A stretch of 64,000 nucleotides of DNA from Diphasiastrum complanatum (lineage: Eukaryota > Streptophyta > Lycopodiopsida > Lycopodiales > Lycopodiaceae). Both the position numbers and the translations under genes were made by a program. The stretch covers positions 3,336,974-3,400,973 of the forward strand of contig CM055093.1 in the NCBI GenBank assembly GCA_029204225.1, given 5' to 3'. Of this stretch, positions 1 through 11,571 are shown one piece after another (within the stretch, counting starts at the first letter, position 1; every line of letters starts with the position of its first letter). The notes under the pieces are model-generated. The model did not search any database. It was not told the DNA's origin and worked only from the letters and a program-made list of their open reading frames with translations.

Positions 1-580
1 TTCAGATGACTGACTTGATCATTGACAAAGAACAATTTCGCCACATGCTTATCTTTCATGTCATAAAATGGAAGATTCGAGTGTTCATATTTGCTAGCAT
101 TTTTTTGTTTGATTATTTGTCAACTTGAGATTGTCCTAAGTTGACCAATGAAAAATTTGCAGGTTGGGGATTTCCATCATTGTGTGCTGGCCTCATGCTC
201 GAACAGTCCACTCCATTGGTTCTTTCTTTGAACTAGATATGCCTCTGGTTACATCTATGCTTCTAGAATTGATACTCCTTGAGAATGCCTAACTATTTGA
301 TAAGAAATGTGTAATTCCCCAGTGTGTTCTCATATTAACTAGGGACAAGAATTGTTGTCTCACTTCATGCAATAGAGCTTAGCTTATAGTAAGCTGAATT
401 AATTTCAACTACACTTTCTGTGGCAAATAAAAGCTCTGAATCCAAGCGGAGAAGATCAGCTAAATTTTGACCCAACAACAATCTCAATTGAATTATGAAA
501 GGTAGAATTTATACACTCTGAAAAGAACAAACCCATTCCTCAGCAACCCAAATGGATAACCTTCATAGTAAATTGCCGAC
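1..580. other. 3' flank of the CYSTM gene, no gene seen
   Basis: No reading frame with recognisable protein content was found on either strand. The right part of this stretch lies just beyond the predicted poly(A) site of the minus-strand gene. Confidence 0.4.
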
Positions 581-586
581 TTTATT
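581..586 (-). terminator. candidate poly(A) signal of the CYSTM gene
   Basis: The minus strand reads AATAAA here, about 200 bases after the predicted stop codon at 783. That spacing is normal for a plant 3' UTR. Plant poly(A) signals are degenerate, so this is a best candidate rather than a proof. Confidence 0.45.
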
Positions 587-782
587 TCTGAATGTTGTCT
601 TTCACTTTAGTGGCAGAATTACAAATAGAGTAATGATTGAAAATAGACAGCCCTTCAAAGAGTAATCTTGATGTTAAGCCCTACACGTCATGAAAAGAGA
701 ATTGTGACAAATCCACAAATGAGAATCCGGTAGATTCTTCACAGCCAGTCAATATGCTGCTTGTTCCAAGTACGTCATCCCA

Positions 783-3700
783 CTAAAAGCACGCATCAAG
801 TAAACAGCAACAGCACAAGGCCGCTAAGCTGCAAAAGTTCAGATTGTTAGTCTCTGGTGAATCAAGTTAAAGAATCACAAACCTCTAGGAGCAGGATTAT
901 CTCTCACATAGAAGAACAAAAAAACTGAACTTAAATGTCCTTCATTGAAGAAATGCATGTGATATAGATATACTGTACTTCTGTCATGAAGACTAAACAA
1001 TTTAGCTGACGCTATCAAGGCAAGCAAATATTTGAACCAGACACAAAAGGTTTTCTTTTTAATTGTAACCATGCTTTGAGTTGTTTCAAGCCACACGTCC
1101 TCATACAAATGACAAGAAAATCCACTTAATCCCGATTAAATGATATGATTTGAACACTCTGAAGTTTTTATCCTCAACTAATGTTATGTCTACAATAATG
1201 CGACACATAACAAAGGAGACATGCAATTTTTGACCTATGGAGTCCAACCACAATGTCTTAAACCATTAACTGATCACTAATAAAAAAATACTTATGTTTT
1301 GTTTCCCTGCAAATCAACTAGCTTTTGTCACAGTCCATGACTTTTTGGTACAGCTCGTCCAGTCCACAGATCTGCAGCCCTAAATGGTAATCCAACTCCA
1401 GCGATGCATGCTTCAAAATAAAGCTATCAATGGACAATGTTTTTTGCAGCTCTGAATCATAAAACTCCTTCCAGGCTGGAAATTTTCCTTGGACAACTCC
1501 ATTTTCAGCACATACTTGGTCTTTGCAGTATCTCAACACTTATCTGACCGTGATACGTTGTAGATTACTTGCTCCAACCTCATCTAAAAATATCCGATTT
1601 ACTTTAACAAAAGTTTTCAAGCAATCATATCAAAAGGACCTACATCCAATACAACGAGGTTAGCTTGAGATATAAACCCTGATCAAAATCACTCTCCAGG
1701 ACTTGGTACTGTGTAACAGCAAGTTCCCATTTGCTACCATCTTCATCATCTGTTACAAACAGTAATAGCAACCGTGACCACTGGTAGCATTCTCAAATTG
1801 GTGAAACTGAGAGCGCTCCCACTATCAATCTGGACAAATTCTACATGCGTTTTCACCCTCCAAACTTTATGTATTGTGACTTGCCACTTGGAAACACTGT
1901 AGGACTTACACATTCTTGACTAGTTGCGTCAAACTGCCAAAATTCCTCTGCCTTTAATCCAGAAATGTCATTCTCATACGAATGGTCCTAGGGACTTTCA
2001 GAAGTATCAACAGCCACTTTGGCTCTTTCCTACATTATCCATCCAAAGATTGCTCTCAGGCTGATATTCCAATAATCAAACGAAGTTTAGCTCCACTCAC
2101 AGATCTGGCCTCGCATTTGTCCTTATTGTCTACTAATCATTTCACCTACACTGCAAGCATAGGTTCAGTTTCGTTGTTTTCTAGTGGTATTACTGGCATC
2201 AGTACTAGTTGATTTGGTTTATTCTTCACAGCAGGATACCTTGATATCAATTAAGATTAAATACCCAAAATCCAACGGCTTGAACTCATGATTCTCCTTC
2301 ATACATCAATGCTTTTTTTTTAAGATACAGGTAACTTCCAAAACTGCTTAATATCTTCAAGGATCTCTGCATCAGCTGGATTCAATTTTGGTCCTTGGTA
2401 TTATCAGCCAGCAAACTCTAGGCTCCCTCTCGTGATCCCAATGCAGGATTGTTTGTTGATCAAAGTCAAGCCTGAAGCTTAATTCCTCTTCTCAACTCTT
2501 TGGTGGCTCTCCCCTGGAACTAGGACAAGATTTCCCTCCTGCAGAAGTCATTTCCTGTCCATCAGGCCCCCAGCATCAATCTCTTCAAGCCTCTCTTCTT
2601 CTCATCTCCCTTCCTCTTTGCATAGATCTTGTTGTCCTTATTCACATGATCAACTATCTTAAAATTCCAATGACCAAAATTCTAATCACTAATTCAAGAA
2701 ATTTCAATATCATAACGATCTACAATCAATCAGGACTCTCTTCCCTCAAAAATACAAGCAGATCCAACCATCCACCGATCACAAAAAGAGATGCGCTCCT
2801 CCTACAAATATCACAAATCACAGCACGAGATTTGTCTAAAAATCCAAAAATAAAATACAATAAAAAATTTCCAATCCCACTCCAACCAAGTCTACTGACT
2901 TGACCCAAGATACCACTGTAATGGAGAAAACCAACAAGATGGATCGCCTAAATAGAATAAAAGAAGTACTATACAGAGGAGTAAAATAGTTAGGATCCTT
3001 AAAAAGAAAAACTCAGAGCTTTTATGACTTGGGCCTACAAGCTTGGAGTACATAATTTATAGCTTCCATCCATAAGTGTGAGAAATTCTCAGTAATCAAT
3101 CATAATCCTCTCCAATACATCAATCTTTAATCATAATACGTGGGGGGTTGACATTTTGACCAAAATTCAAAATCCTAACTATCTTAACCCCTAAGTCACT
3201 CTCGTGATATTGATTTCATCAGTTCCATAAAGTAATAGTTGATTTCATCAGGCCCCCAGATTGCCCTTCAATCACTGGTTAACTTAACTCGCTGATAATT
3301 GGCCACTGCTTCAAGTCATGGACATCTGGTAGGAACTCAGGCCTAAGTGGTCCACAGACTAGGCAGAATTTTACCTTTGTTTGGCAGACGATGATGACAG
3401 TTTCTGAGAAATTGGAAGGAGAACATTATGACAATGTTCCTCTGCTATTAAAGAGCCTTTTAGCTAGTACATTGTAGAATGTCTTGTAGGGACCTGCTAT
3501 ACAATTGAGGTTTATTGTTTGATTTTTCCAATTTCATAAATCTTGTGAGAATGTTATTAGGTAATGCTTAGAACAAATTTCAGAACAGTTATGCAACCAG
3601 AACTGTCACAAGAAATTCATATCCAACCAGCATATCTGAACACAAAATCTTATCCTGCATGCATTCTTATGGTCTGATCTTACTCAGGAATGAGCCACTA

Positions 3701-5407
3701 CCTGCGTTTCAAGAAAATTTGAGTGCTCTCAAGTAAAGTGTTGGCTATGAATAACTGGAAACATGAAAACAGAACATAAAAGATACCATATATATCCAAA
3801 CATGGCAAACATGTTATTAAGAGATGGACAATATACAAAACCACAATATTGCAAATGTTCCATGCATCACAAAATGGGTCCAGCCTATACACCCATCCCA
3901 AGAATTTTCAGCTAACAAAATCCATATTGTCATAAGGGAACTTGGACAGATTTCGTAGCTACATGGGGTGATAGGCTATGCTCTTATCTTTTGATCTTCA
4001 GACATTGAAACATTAACCATTCAAAAACTGAACAATCTTGTCTTTCTAACAAAATGAACTGAAAAATCAAAAACATGTCTAAAAATAAACAACCGAGGTA
4101 CATTTTTCGAAACGTTCTAGGTTACACAAAAAACATCATTGGAGCTGCACACCCTTCCAGGAAAAAGGAGGAGAAAGGACAAATGACAACAAACCAGTAT
4201 ATCCTTGATGCAAAAAGAACCCAATATGTCTCTCAGCAAGAAGTGAGAAATGTTGCATAATCATCTTATCAATGACCTCTGATTTATGATGAACAAAGCA
4301 TAAAAAAAGCACATTCAAATCATGTCACAAAGTTTGCTTGCTCAAGACACGTTGAAACAACTCAAAGGTCACAAGAATGGTAAAGAAGAAAAGCAGCAGT
4401 TAAAGAGCTCACCATCCTTCCATGAAAGACGGGCCTTGGCCTTGGCCTTGCTGATATTGTTGCTGCGGATACATTTGAGGCTGTTGTGGAGGATATCCTG
4501 CAGGAGGATAGCCTTGAGGAGGGTAGCCCTGTGGTGGGTAACCTTGAGGATATCCCTGAGGAGGATAACCTTGAGGATAGCCTTCTGGAGGATATCCTGG
4601 TGAAAAACACAACAAGATAAACAAGAATTGGATTCGAAGACCTTAGATATTCAGCACACAAACAATCACAAGCAAAATAATTTTCTTAATTTGTCCATGT
4701 AAGGAAGAATATTTTTTCAGTCATTCTCGGGGAAAAGTTTCCACTCAACAAACATACATACATTCGCAATCCAAGTTAAGCTTGCTCAGAATACGCGTAC
4801 ATGATCTAAGCAGGTACAAAAATTCCACATCATCTAACCTAGAAGAGATCTTCAACTCTGACAAATTACATTTAGAAATTATGGAAAATCCTAATATACA
4901 CTTGACCAAAAAGTTTCTCAGATCTGTAACCCAGAAACCAGACATCGCTATCAAGCACATAAAATTCTGAAAACATGCCGCAATCCATCACATATAATAC
5001 ATGCGGAGTATGAAAAATCTCAAAAAAGCAGTCAACCAATCTCCAGGACGCATATGCAATTATGGCAAATAATATGAGACTTGCACAAGAATAAGCATTC
5101 CAGGAAAGAAAACCAACTTACAAACAGGAAAAACTTTGCTAGTGTAGTTTTGCAAGAATTGGCAGCATTCCAAGGGCTGCATGCACATGGAACCCTCAAA
5201 AGGCACTAAACGGGGAGGATACAGTATATGTGGAAAAATACTCTGGCCATATCAAGATATTGGCATGCAAAAGCAACCAGCAGCCATTCAGAAGAACTTC
5301 AAACAGTATTCATGTAAAATTTTGAAAACACAGAAAAAAAGAAAACCTTGGGGATAGCCTTGCGGAGGGGGAACACCAACAGGAGGCTTGTCTCCGTAAT
5401 AACTCAT
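783..5407 (-). CDS. CYSTM-type XYPPX-repeat, cysteine-rich membrane-tail protein (three coding exons)
   Basis: The predicted coding exons are 5407-5347, 4596-4413 and 828-783: 291 nt, 96 residues plus a TAG stop. All four splice edges are GT/AG and the phases fit. Exon 1 gives the start MSYYGDKPPVGVPPP and enters the repeat. Exon 2 encodes about eight GYPP(Q/E/A) units followed by a Gln-rich stretch ending GPSFMEG. The last exon begins with the final base of a split TG|C Cys codon and gives CLAALCCCCLLDACF, the classic CYSTM C-terminal module. In this family the Cys/hydrophobic tail is thought to insert into or associate with membranes, often the plasma membrane, and members respond to biotic and abiotic stress; that function is family knowledge. 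The start is the first ATG of the conserved N-terminus. A TTTTCAG just upstream (about 5425-5419) could end a 5' UTR intron. Intron 2 is unusually long (3,584 bp). Exon prediction is by eye, without transcript support. Confidence 0.85.
829..4412 (-). other. intron 2 of the CYSTM gene
   Basis: The donor is GTGAGC (4412 downward) and the acceptor is TTTTGCAG (ending at 829). The 3.6 kb interior shows no recognisable transposon domain. It holds a few short protein-like blocks on the minus strand, listed separately. Most of 2650-4400 shows nothing beyond AT-rich unique-looking sequence. Confidence 0.7.
1318..1770 (-). pseudogene. possible decayed gene fragment inside the intron
   Basis: On the minus strand a block near 1770-1640 reads protein-like (it includes KWELAVTQYQVLE). 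A second open block at 1539-1318 reads a 73-residue acidic/aromatic sequence ending in TAG (it includes KFPAWKEFYDSELQKTLS). A further block near 1980-1900 (KAEEFWQFDATSQEC) ends at a GTAAGT-like donor. They share one strand and could be exons of a captured or overlapping gene. I do not recognise the family, and chance open frames are possible at this length. Confidence 0.22.
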
Positions 5408-6270
5408 AGCTAAACCGGAACCTGAAAATATCTTCTTTCCAAAGAATTTGTTAGTAGTAGTCACAAACTCTAAGCTCTCTCATCAACGCTTTAGTTTTCA
5501 AAGGGCACAACAGCCTTGTATTGTAAATCTATGCAAATAAATGTAAATCTCTTCGAGTATGAGCATGTAGAGTGAACGGCTTCTTCAAGTCAGTCACATC
5601 TACACCAAGCTCTCCCCCGGCATGCGCATTAAGCTTTGATCCCCTACCCCAAATGCAAGCTTATTAATAAATCAGTCGCGTTCGCAATAAACCTTTCTCG
5701 CTGTGCTTTGCCTCTACTTTCCCCCTACGCTTTTGCTTGCTTCTTTCTTTGTTGCTTGATCGATCCAAACAGCTGCTCTTCTTCTTCTTCAGAAGCAGCG
5801 GCAGCGGTACCACAGAACCCTCCTGAGTCCTCTACCACAAAACAAAAGCTTCCTTCCTCGCAATCTTCGTCCAAAATACACAGATTCTGAAAACTAAGGC
5901 AGGCAGGCGGGCCCCTTGCACTACCCTGACTAAGCACAGCTCTTCTCAGCTCCACTAATAATAATAATAATAAGAAAGATCTACCGCGACTAGAGTTAAA
6001 TTAAAGTAGTAACATCACAAAAAGAAGAAGAAGAAGATAAAGATCCTCTAGTGAGCCTAGTCTCGCTTCGATCGCGCCAGTCGCATCAAAAGATTGACTA
6101 TCAATCTCATCTCTCTCTCCCTCTCTCTTTCTGTTTATTCAAGAATAGAAAGGAAAAGAGAGAGATGACTTGACTTTGGGAGGCGGAGAGCGAAGACTGT
6201 TGAGCGGCGTTTCGTAGTGCAAACGTGAGCCACGTACCCAGTTAGGGCAAGGTATGTCATAATGCCATAA
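5408..6270 (-). other. predicted 5' leader of the CYSTM gene, with a uORF-like frame
   Basis: This stretch lies between the candidate TATA box and the CYSTM ATG. It holds purine-rich (GAA)n and (GA)n tracts and, on the minus strand at 5955-5725, a 76-codon open frame rich in Glu and Cys (EEEEEQ block). If the leader is transcribed unspliced, this frame would be an upstream ORF. An intron between roughly 5697 and 5420 is also possible (AAAG|GTTTAT donor, TTTTCAG acceptor). All of this is inference from position. Confidence 0.35.
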
Positions 6271-6294
6271 GCAAATCAAGAAGCTCCTTACTCA

Positions 6295-6304
6295 CATATA
6301 TAGG
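6295..6304 (-). promoter_or_regulatory. candidate TATA box for the CYSTM gene
   Basis: The minus strand reads CTATATATGT in a locally GC-richer stretch about 890 bases upstream of the ATG. A start site about 30 bases downstream would fall near 6265. The long leader makes this uncertain. Confidence 0.35.
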
Positions 6305-6757
6305 TCTAATTTCTTTGATTTTTGACTTATCGAGTCCAGGTTCGTTTCCTATATGTAGTAGGGCTTTCCAGAAGGGAGAACCAGCCAACCCTACCTAATA
6401 TAGGCAGTAAACCATAGGCATAGGCGGTGTATATGGACTAGGTATCGGGCGTGAGCAGGCAAGCAGCCAACGCACCTCGCCGCCCTGCGTTGAAGGCTGC
6501 CTTTACAGAGTGTAACAGGCCTACTCACGGCCCGCTACCGGGCGTAATTGAAGCTTTGGCCCTTCTGGCCCTTCAACAAAGCGCTATGGCTCTGAACATC
6601 TGTGTTCAAAGCCTATCAAAATGGGACACCTGTTCGCTACAAGCCCAAACATCAATTAAGAATCTTCTTTTATGGCCATTTTTTTCTTCACGTTTTCTTT
6701 TCATTATTTTTTGCACCCAAAGGATTGAATTGGTAGCCTACCAACCAATAGTTGCTA

Positions 6758-6767
6758 GCCACGTGGC
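6758..6767. promoter_or_regulatory. perfect palindromic G-box GCCACGTGGC
   Basis: A 10-base palindrome with a CACGTG core lies about 450 bases upstream of the candidate TATA box. G-boxes bind bZIP and bHLH factors and take part in ABA, light and stress responses (established knowledge). CCAAT motifs lie just beside it near 6740-6750. This fits a stress-responsive CYSTM promoter but proves nothing alone. Confidence 0.45.
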
Positions 6768-6799
6768 ATTTGGCTAATGGTCTTAATGTGCAATTTTTT

Positions 6800-7290
6800 T
6801 GGAAGGGTGGGTGGGAATGAGAGGGGGCTCCATCACAATTTATTTTGCTAAAAAGTTGAAAATGATATTACATGTTTATATAAAAAATCGTCAAAGGTTT
6901 TTATGATGCTAGAAGAACTATGCTAGTTCCATTCTTATACTTTGCCGATTTTACTAAGCACTTGGATGAGCCTTCAAGTTCACAATTATATACTATTTTC
7001 TTAGGGACACCACCCATCTTTGGCTGGGGTTTGAACTTGGGTAGTCAATCCCACACCAAGCATCCCTCTATATATTGTTTTTGCGATTCATTTTATTTTA
7101 TTAAAGGGGTTATGAGCTAGATAATGGGTGTTTGGAAGCCCAATTTATGGATATAATAGCAAGTCTTTTCGTTGAGTTGTGGTTGTGGCGAGACAATAGG
7201 AAGAGCCATCATATCCTTACCATGTTTCTACAAACTCCCCTTGTCATATATGTATGAGTGTCACAAACATCTCAAAATTTTGTTAATGAT
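6800..7290. other. intergenic, nothing recognised
   Basis: AT-rich sequence without a supported gene, tRNA or transposon end. Confidence 0.4.
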
Positions 7291-7396
7291 TTCATTCATG
7301 AGGGCTACGTATCTTCAAGATTCCATCCATGAACCCTATGTATTTCAAGATTCCATCTATGAGAGTTGAGTATTTTCAACATTCCATCCATGAGAG
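7291..7396. repeat. 30 bp tandem repeat, about 3.5 units
   Basis: Units start at 7291, 7321, 7351 and 7382. Each begins TTC(A/C)AT(C/T)(C/T)ATGA and ends TTTCAAGA or similar. Copies differ at several positions, so the array is not recent. Confidence 0.7.
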
Positions 7397-7403
7397 TTTC
7401 TAT

Positions 7404-7766
7404 TCAGCCAATCAAATTTGTAGAAAATAATGAGGTCTTATTGTTATTTCCTATGTATTGGTGGTTCTCAAACTCAATGTGGAGATTCATGTTAGATTTG
7501 AGTAGAGACACATCAATTGAGCCAAATATAGTTCGGTTTTGAGGACTCTCTCTATACTTAAATGGAATAGCCAATTTTAATTTGACCATTTGCTTTTGAA
7601 TATATCGATACCAAGACAAGAAAAGCTTATACCGAGATAGAAATTCCAAACAAGAGGGAGGAAACTCACCGCATCGTACAAAATGAGAGGAAAATTTTGT
7701 TCGACCAGGGGAGAGGATCAAATGTTTTTCCACATGATAGGGCTTTTGCCCCCACACACACAACAT
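7404..7766 (-). other. unrecognised 120-codon open frame
   Basis: The minus strand is open for 120 codons from an ATG at 7766. The product is basic and aromatic-rich (SRYKLFLSWYRYIQKQMVKL), with no motif I recognise, no signal peptide and no clear promoter. It could be a fragment of a decayed transposon or a chance frame. Confidence 0.2.
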
Positions 7767-9008
7767 TTACTAGAGGCAAAGGCCTAAGGCCTTGCACCCT
7801 TCACTTTGTACTACCCAAGTGTAAGATATTTTATTGACTTTCCATTAAAGCTTGTAGCTTTGCAATGATAGTGGTAAAGTAATGTGATGATTTATTTCAA
7901 GGTTGGTGCGTGTGTTTTTTTTAGTGGGTTTACCTTTGAAGTTGCAAAGATTCTTTTTAAGTAAGTGGTTTTTTTTTAGGTTGGTTTGTGAACAATGCAT
8001 TTTTCTTAACCTTTTTAATTTGCAAAGACTTTTTATTTAGATTTAAAGCATGCATGACAAAGCTAATTTGAGAGTCTTAGATTACCTTGTTAGAGAAGTA
8101 AAGTCTTGTCTCAAATTTTTTGGACAACATAAAAGTCCATACCACCAACATGGAAAATATCGCTTATAGATTTTGCTTGCGAAGTAAGCCATAAAATTCC
8201 ATGAATGCATGATAATTAAGAATTGTTTCATTGTTGATAGAAATTTTGACCAATTCATTTAGTAAATTTATCATAGCTAATGATTCCCCAACACGTCTTG
8301 CAATCACATGGACGAGAGGAATTAAAAGTTGTGCTCATTGTTTACATGAAGGATGTCCTTCTTAGAGACCTTTATGGTGCTTGGCACAAAATTTTAGGTA
8401 ACTCTTGCCATAATTTCTCAAATGACAATTATTACCATGATGGACTTTCTCCAAATGAAATTTTGCATGGTAAGTAGTTTTTGCAACTTAGACATAAATT
8501 GTGCTATTTGAGGTAGTTGCAAAATACGAAGGAAAAACAAGCACTTGGCATTATGATAATTTTTTTTCTTTGGAGTCGAGGACATCACTTACAACATCTT
8601 GCATAGTTTATGCACAAGCATCCAATGTTAGGTCGAACCTAACTCGAGAACCACACCCCAAGTATGTCAACAAAGCAGTTAGCACGGTTCAAGCATGTAC
8701 TAGCACTGGCAAGAATTTTTCTCTTATCCAATTGGTTCCACTGTCCTTGACAAAAAATCGAGTTCTAGGAAGTGTTTTAATGTCAACAACGCAAATTTTA
8801 CAAGATTGGACAATGGAGATGAGATGGGAAACCCCATTATCCATTTTAATAAATTCTCCTAATTTTTATGTAATGAGATTGGTTGTAGTTAGTTTGTCTT
8901 TAAAATAATGAACTCTCTTCAATGGGATCTAAAAGTATGGGTCCCTCTTATAGGGAATCTTTAGACCTTTCTCCCAAGGGTGACCAAGTGCCAAACATAA
9001 ATTCTCAT
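7767..9008. other. intergenic, only weak open frames
   Basis: AT-rich sequence with scattered short plus-strand frames (for example 8280-8477 and 8501-8908) that show no recognisable domain. The phrase DGLSPNEILHGK at the end of the first vaguely resembles a retroelement integrase tail, too little for a call. Confidence 0.35.
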
Positions 9009-9601
9009 CTTCTTATTGGTCAAAGGAGATTCACATGTCTCATGGGCTTTTCACAAGCACCTATACATGCCAATTGAGGTGGCACCCACAGTAGGGCACT
9101 TTGAATACTTGGTAACAAGCATAAATTTCCAACCTTCTTATTGGTCCAAAGAAAATCACATGTCCTATGGGCTTTTCACATGCACCTATACATGCTTTAG
9201 GTGGTAGATGAGGTGGCATCCACCCTAGGGCACTTTGAAGCCTTGGAGATGTTGGATGGCCTCCATGGAATAAAAATGTTATTATAGGGTCACTCATGCA
9301 AAGGACAAGAAGAAGTGGCCAAAAATCATAGACCATGAGCTAGAGGGAGTGAAAAGGGCTCCAATATATGAGAGGGGCCTCGAGCACCTATACATGCTTT
9401 AGGTGGTAGATGAGGTGGCATCCACCCTAGGGCACTTTGAAGCCTTGGAGATGTTGATGGCCTCCATCGGAAAAAGTGTTATTACAAGGCCACTCATGCA
9501 AAGGACAATGAGAAAAATGTATCATAGTCGAAGAAGTGGGCCAAAAATCGTAGACCATAAGCTAGAGGGAGTGCAAAGGTCTCCAACATATGAGAGGGGC
9601 C
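9009..9601. repeat. tandem duplications of 125 and 201 bp
   Basis: A segment starting CTTCTTATTGGTC is repeated at 9009 and 9134 (125 bp step). A longer unit starting GCACCTATACATG runs 9182-9382 and again 9383-9601 (201 bp step). The copies are close but carry small indels and substitutions. The same GCACCTATACATG also occurs in the first unit, so the array grew in at least two steps. Confidence 0.75.
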
Positions 9602-10573
9602 CTATTTTTCCATTCTTGAGAGGTCTAACAACTCCCACTTCTACCTCCTTCCCATATAAAATCACCCCAAGCCTTTTTGTTTTTTTTTGCATGCAATGAA
9701 GAAAAATTGGGACAACTAGAAAATTATGTCTTCATTTTCACACCTCCAATTACAAATAAAAATGTAATAAAAAAAGGAGAAGTGTGCTACAAAATTCCTC
9801 TCCATTTCTAGAGGAACGAAGAAAGCCTTCACACACCAACTACTTTAACATCAATCGGTATGTTAACGATTGATCAAAAGTGCACGACGACCTATTTTCC
9901 CATTGTCTTTGTATAGCCACGGGCATTGCTTGGCCCAAGACAGACAATAAGCATTCAACATATTTGAAATTAGAACTAATGACAAGAATGATACATAGAC
10001 AACATTGAGTAAAATGATATCGTTGTGATATCAAATACTTTCTAGGGATGGTAGTTTTTAAGTCTATGTAATTGATATTCAAAAGTTATAGTTAATCTGA
10101 CTTTGAGTGTAATTTGTTTGAAATATCGAAGATCGATTGAATAATTAAATATTATATCATTTGACAAAACTTAGACTGATAAAAAATTTTGCTAAGAAAA
10201 ATGATATCACCTTTACTATTAATAATTCGGGAATGTTAAATTAAATTTGATGTTAATGGATGTCAATTTATGACTAGGCAAGCAAATTTCTATTTTAAAG
10301 TACCCAAAAATCCAACCTGTATCACTAAAGAATTGCTCTCTTTGAAAAAACTATTGTTTAATTATATTATCATCAAATTAATGGTAAGCTTCTCATGACA
10401 TAAATTTTATTTTGGTGTCATCGTTGGACTGGTGGATGATTAATTGCTTTGTTGAAATTACTCATTTGAACTACATACAATGTATCTTCTATCTAAGTGT
10501 GTCAAAATCGGTTGTTGTCTTTTCACACACATGCAAAGTGTACTTTTTGTACAAAAATTTCCTCATCATCATC
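9602..10573 (+). other. leader/LTR-like sequence upstream of a copia gag remnant
   Basis: A TATA-like CATATAAAAT lies near 9650 on the plus strand and the next recognisable coding is the gag remnant at 10574. It may be the decayed 5' LTR and leader of that element. No second LTR or clear primer-binding site was found. Confidence 0.25.
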
Positions 10574-10997
10574 ATGATGGCATCAATAGAGGTTCGCCTA
10601 TTGGAGGCAAGTGAAAGATTAAACTTATCCAACTATTCCATAAGGAAAGTGAGGATGGAATTCATCTTGGTTTTGCAAGTTCTTATTGACATAGTGAGTG
10701 GAATTCGGGAGGAGCTTCAAAATCTAAAAGGATGGCCCTACATTGCATCAAGATAAATGTATCTAATGAGATCCTAAGGGAAATTGGAGGTTGTATTTTG
10801 GCCAAGCAGGCTTGGGATACCTTAAAATCTATCTATCAATCCAAAAATACTTCAAGGATTCTCACTTTGAGAACCAAATTTTCCAAAGCTCTAAAAGTGT
10901 TAAAAATGAGCATTTATGGACCATGCATAGATCTACTACGACCTACATGCATGAGAGTTTGCACACTACCAAATCTATCAACACCATTGCGAGTTGA
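10574..10997 (+). pseudogene. Ty1/copia gag N-terminal remnant
   Basis: The plus strand reads MMASIEVRLLEASERLNLSNYS, then after a frameshift near 10730 MALHCIKINVSNEILREIG and KQAWDTLKSIYQSKNTSRIL. These match the order and wording of the copia gag start preserved at 58359 (minus) and, inverted, at 25090 (minus): (F/L)LE-x-ERL-x-S-NY, then HxIKMNVSNE, then AW-x-LK-x-(I/F)Y. At least one frameshift and truncation after about 130 codons make it dead. Confidence 0.75.
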
Positions 10998-11571
10998 GTG
11001 GGTAATATTGTGAGGTTAAGAAATATCGAGTACTAGCAAAAAAAAATGCATCAAATAAAAAAAACATGTTTTTTGTGCAAGTTATTTTTGAAATCACATA
11101 TTTATTCTCACATTTTTTAAAATCATATATTTTTAAAAGGAAAGTTTCTAAAATTTATATAAATTTTGGCAAATAAAATATACTTGCCAGCTACATATTT
11201 CAGAAAAATTAAAAATTATGCAAAAATTTTGATAGATCATTCAAACCAAATTGATTAAATTTTGAAATTACTCCTTATTTTGTTAGATTTCTTATGCTCA
11301 GCCTTAAAGAAAATATCATTAAATAATGAGCATCTTGAAAACGGAAGGCCGACAACATGATTTCCGACCTTCACAATTTTTCTCTTTAAGTTTGTCCCTT
11401 GTGCCTTAAACGATTTAAGGCACCTTTGTTTTTTCTGCCTTTTTCGTGCCTTCACAAAAAATGCGACACATTGGCCAGAATGACTTAGAAACCATTTCTG
11501 GACCACCTTCGTCTTTTTCGCCCCTTCGCAAAAACTACGACAAAGTAGCCAGAATGTCTTAGAAACCATTT
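10998..11571. other. AT-rich stretch and diverged 74 bp duplication
   Basis: 11000-11400 shows nothing recognised. At 11475 and 11549 the motif CCAGAATG(A/T)CTTAGAAACC recurs with a 74 bp step, leading into the 34 bp array that follows. Confidence 0.5.

Noticed and set aside
2310..2640. Processed pseudogene with an A9 tail on the minus strand
   Set aside because: Nine adenines are too few in AT-rich DNA, and no clear coding precedes them.
4322..4661. Open frames antisense to the Gly-Tyr-Pro-Pro repeat
   Set aside because: They are composition shadows of the CYSTM repeat exon; the sense exon has correct splice sites and phases.
6451..6777. 108-codon plus-strand frame upstream of the CYSTM gene
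   Set aside because: No domain, lies in the promoter side of the gene, and its composition changes abruptly at the AT-rich half.
8280..8477. Integrase tail resembling DGLSPNEILHGK
   Set aside because: Only a dozen residues match loosely, with no zinc or core motifs nearby.
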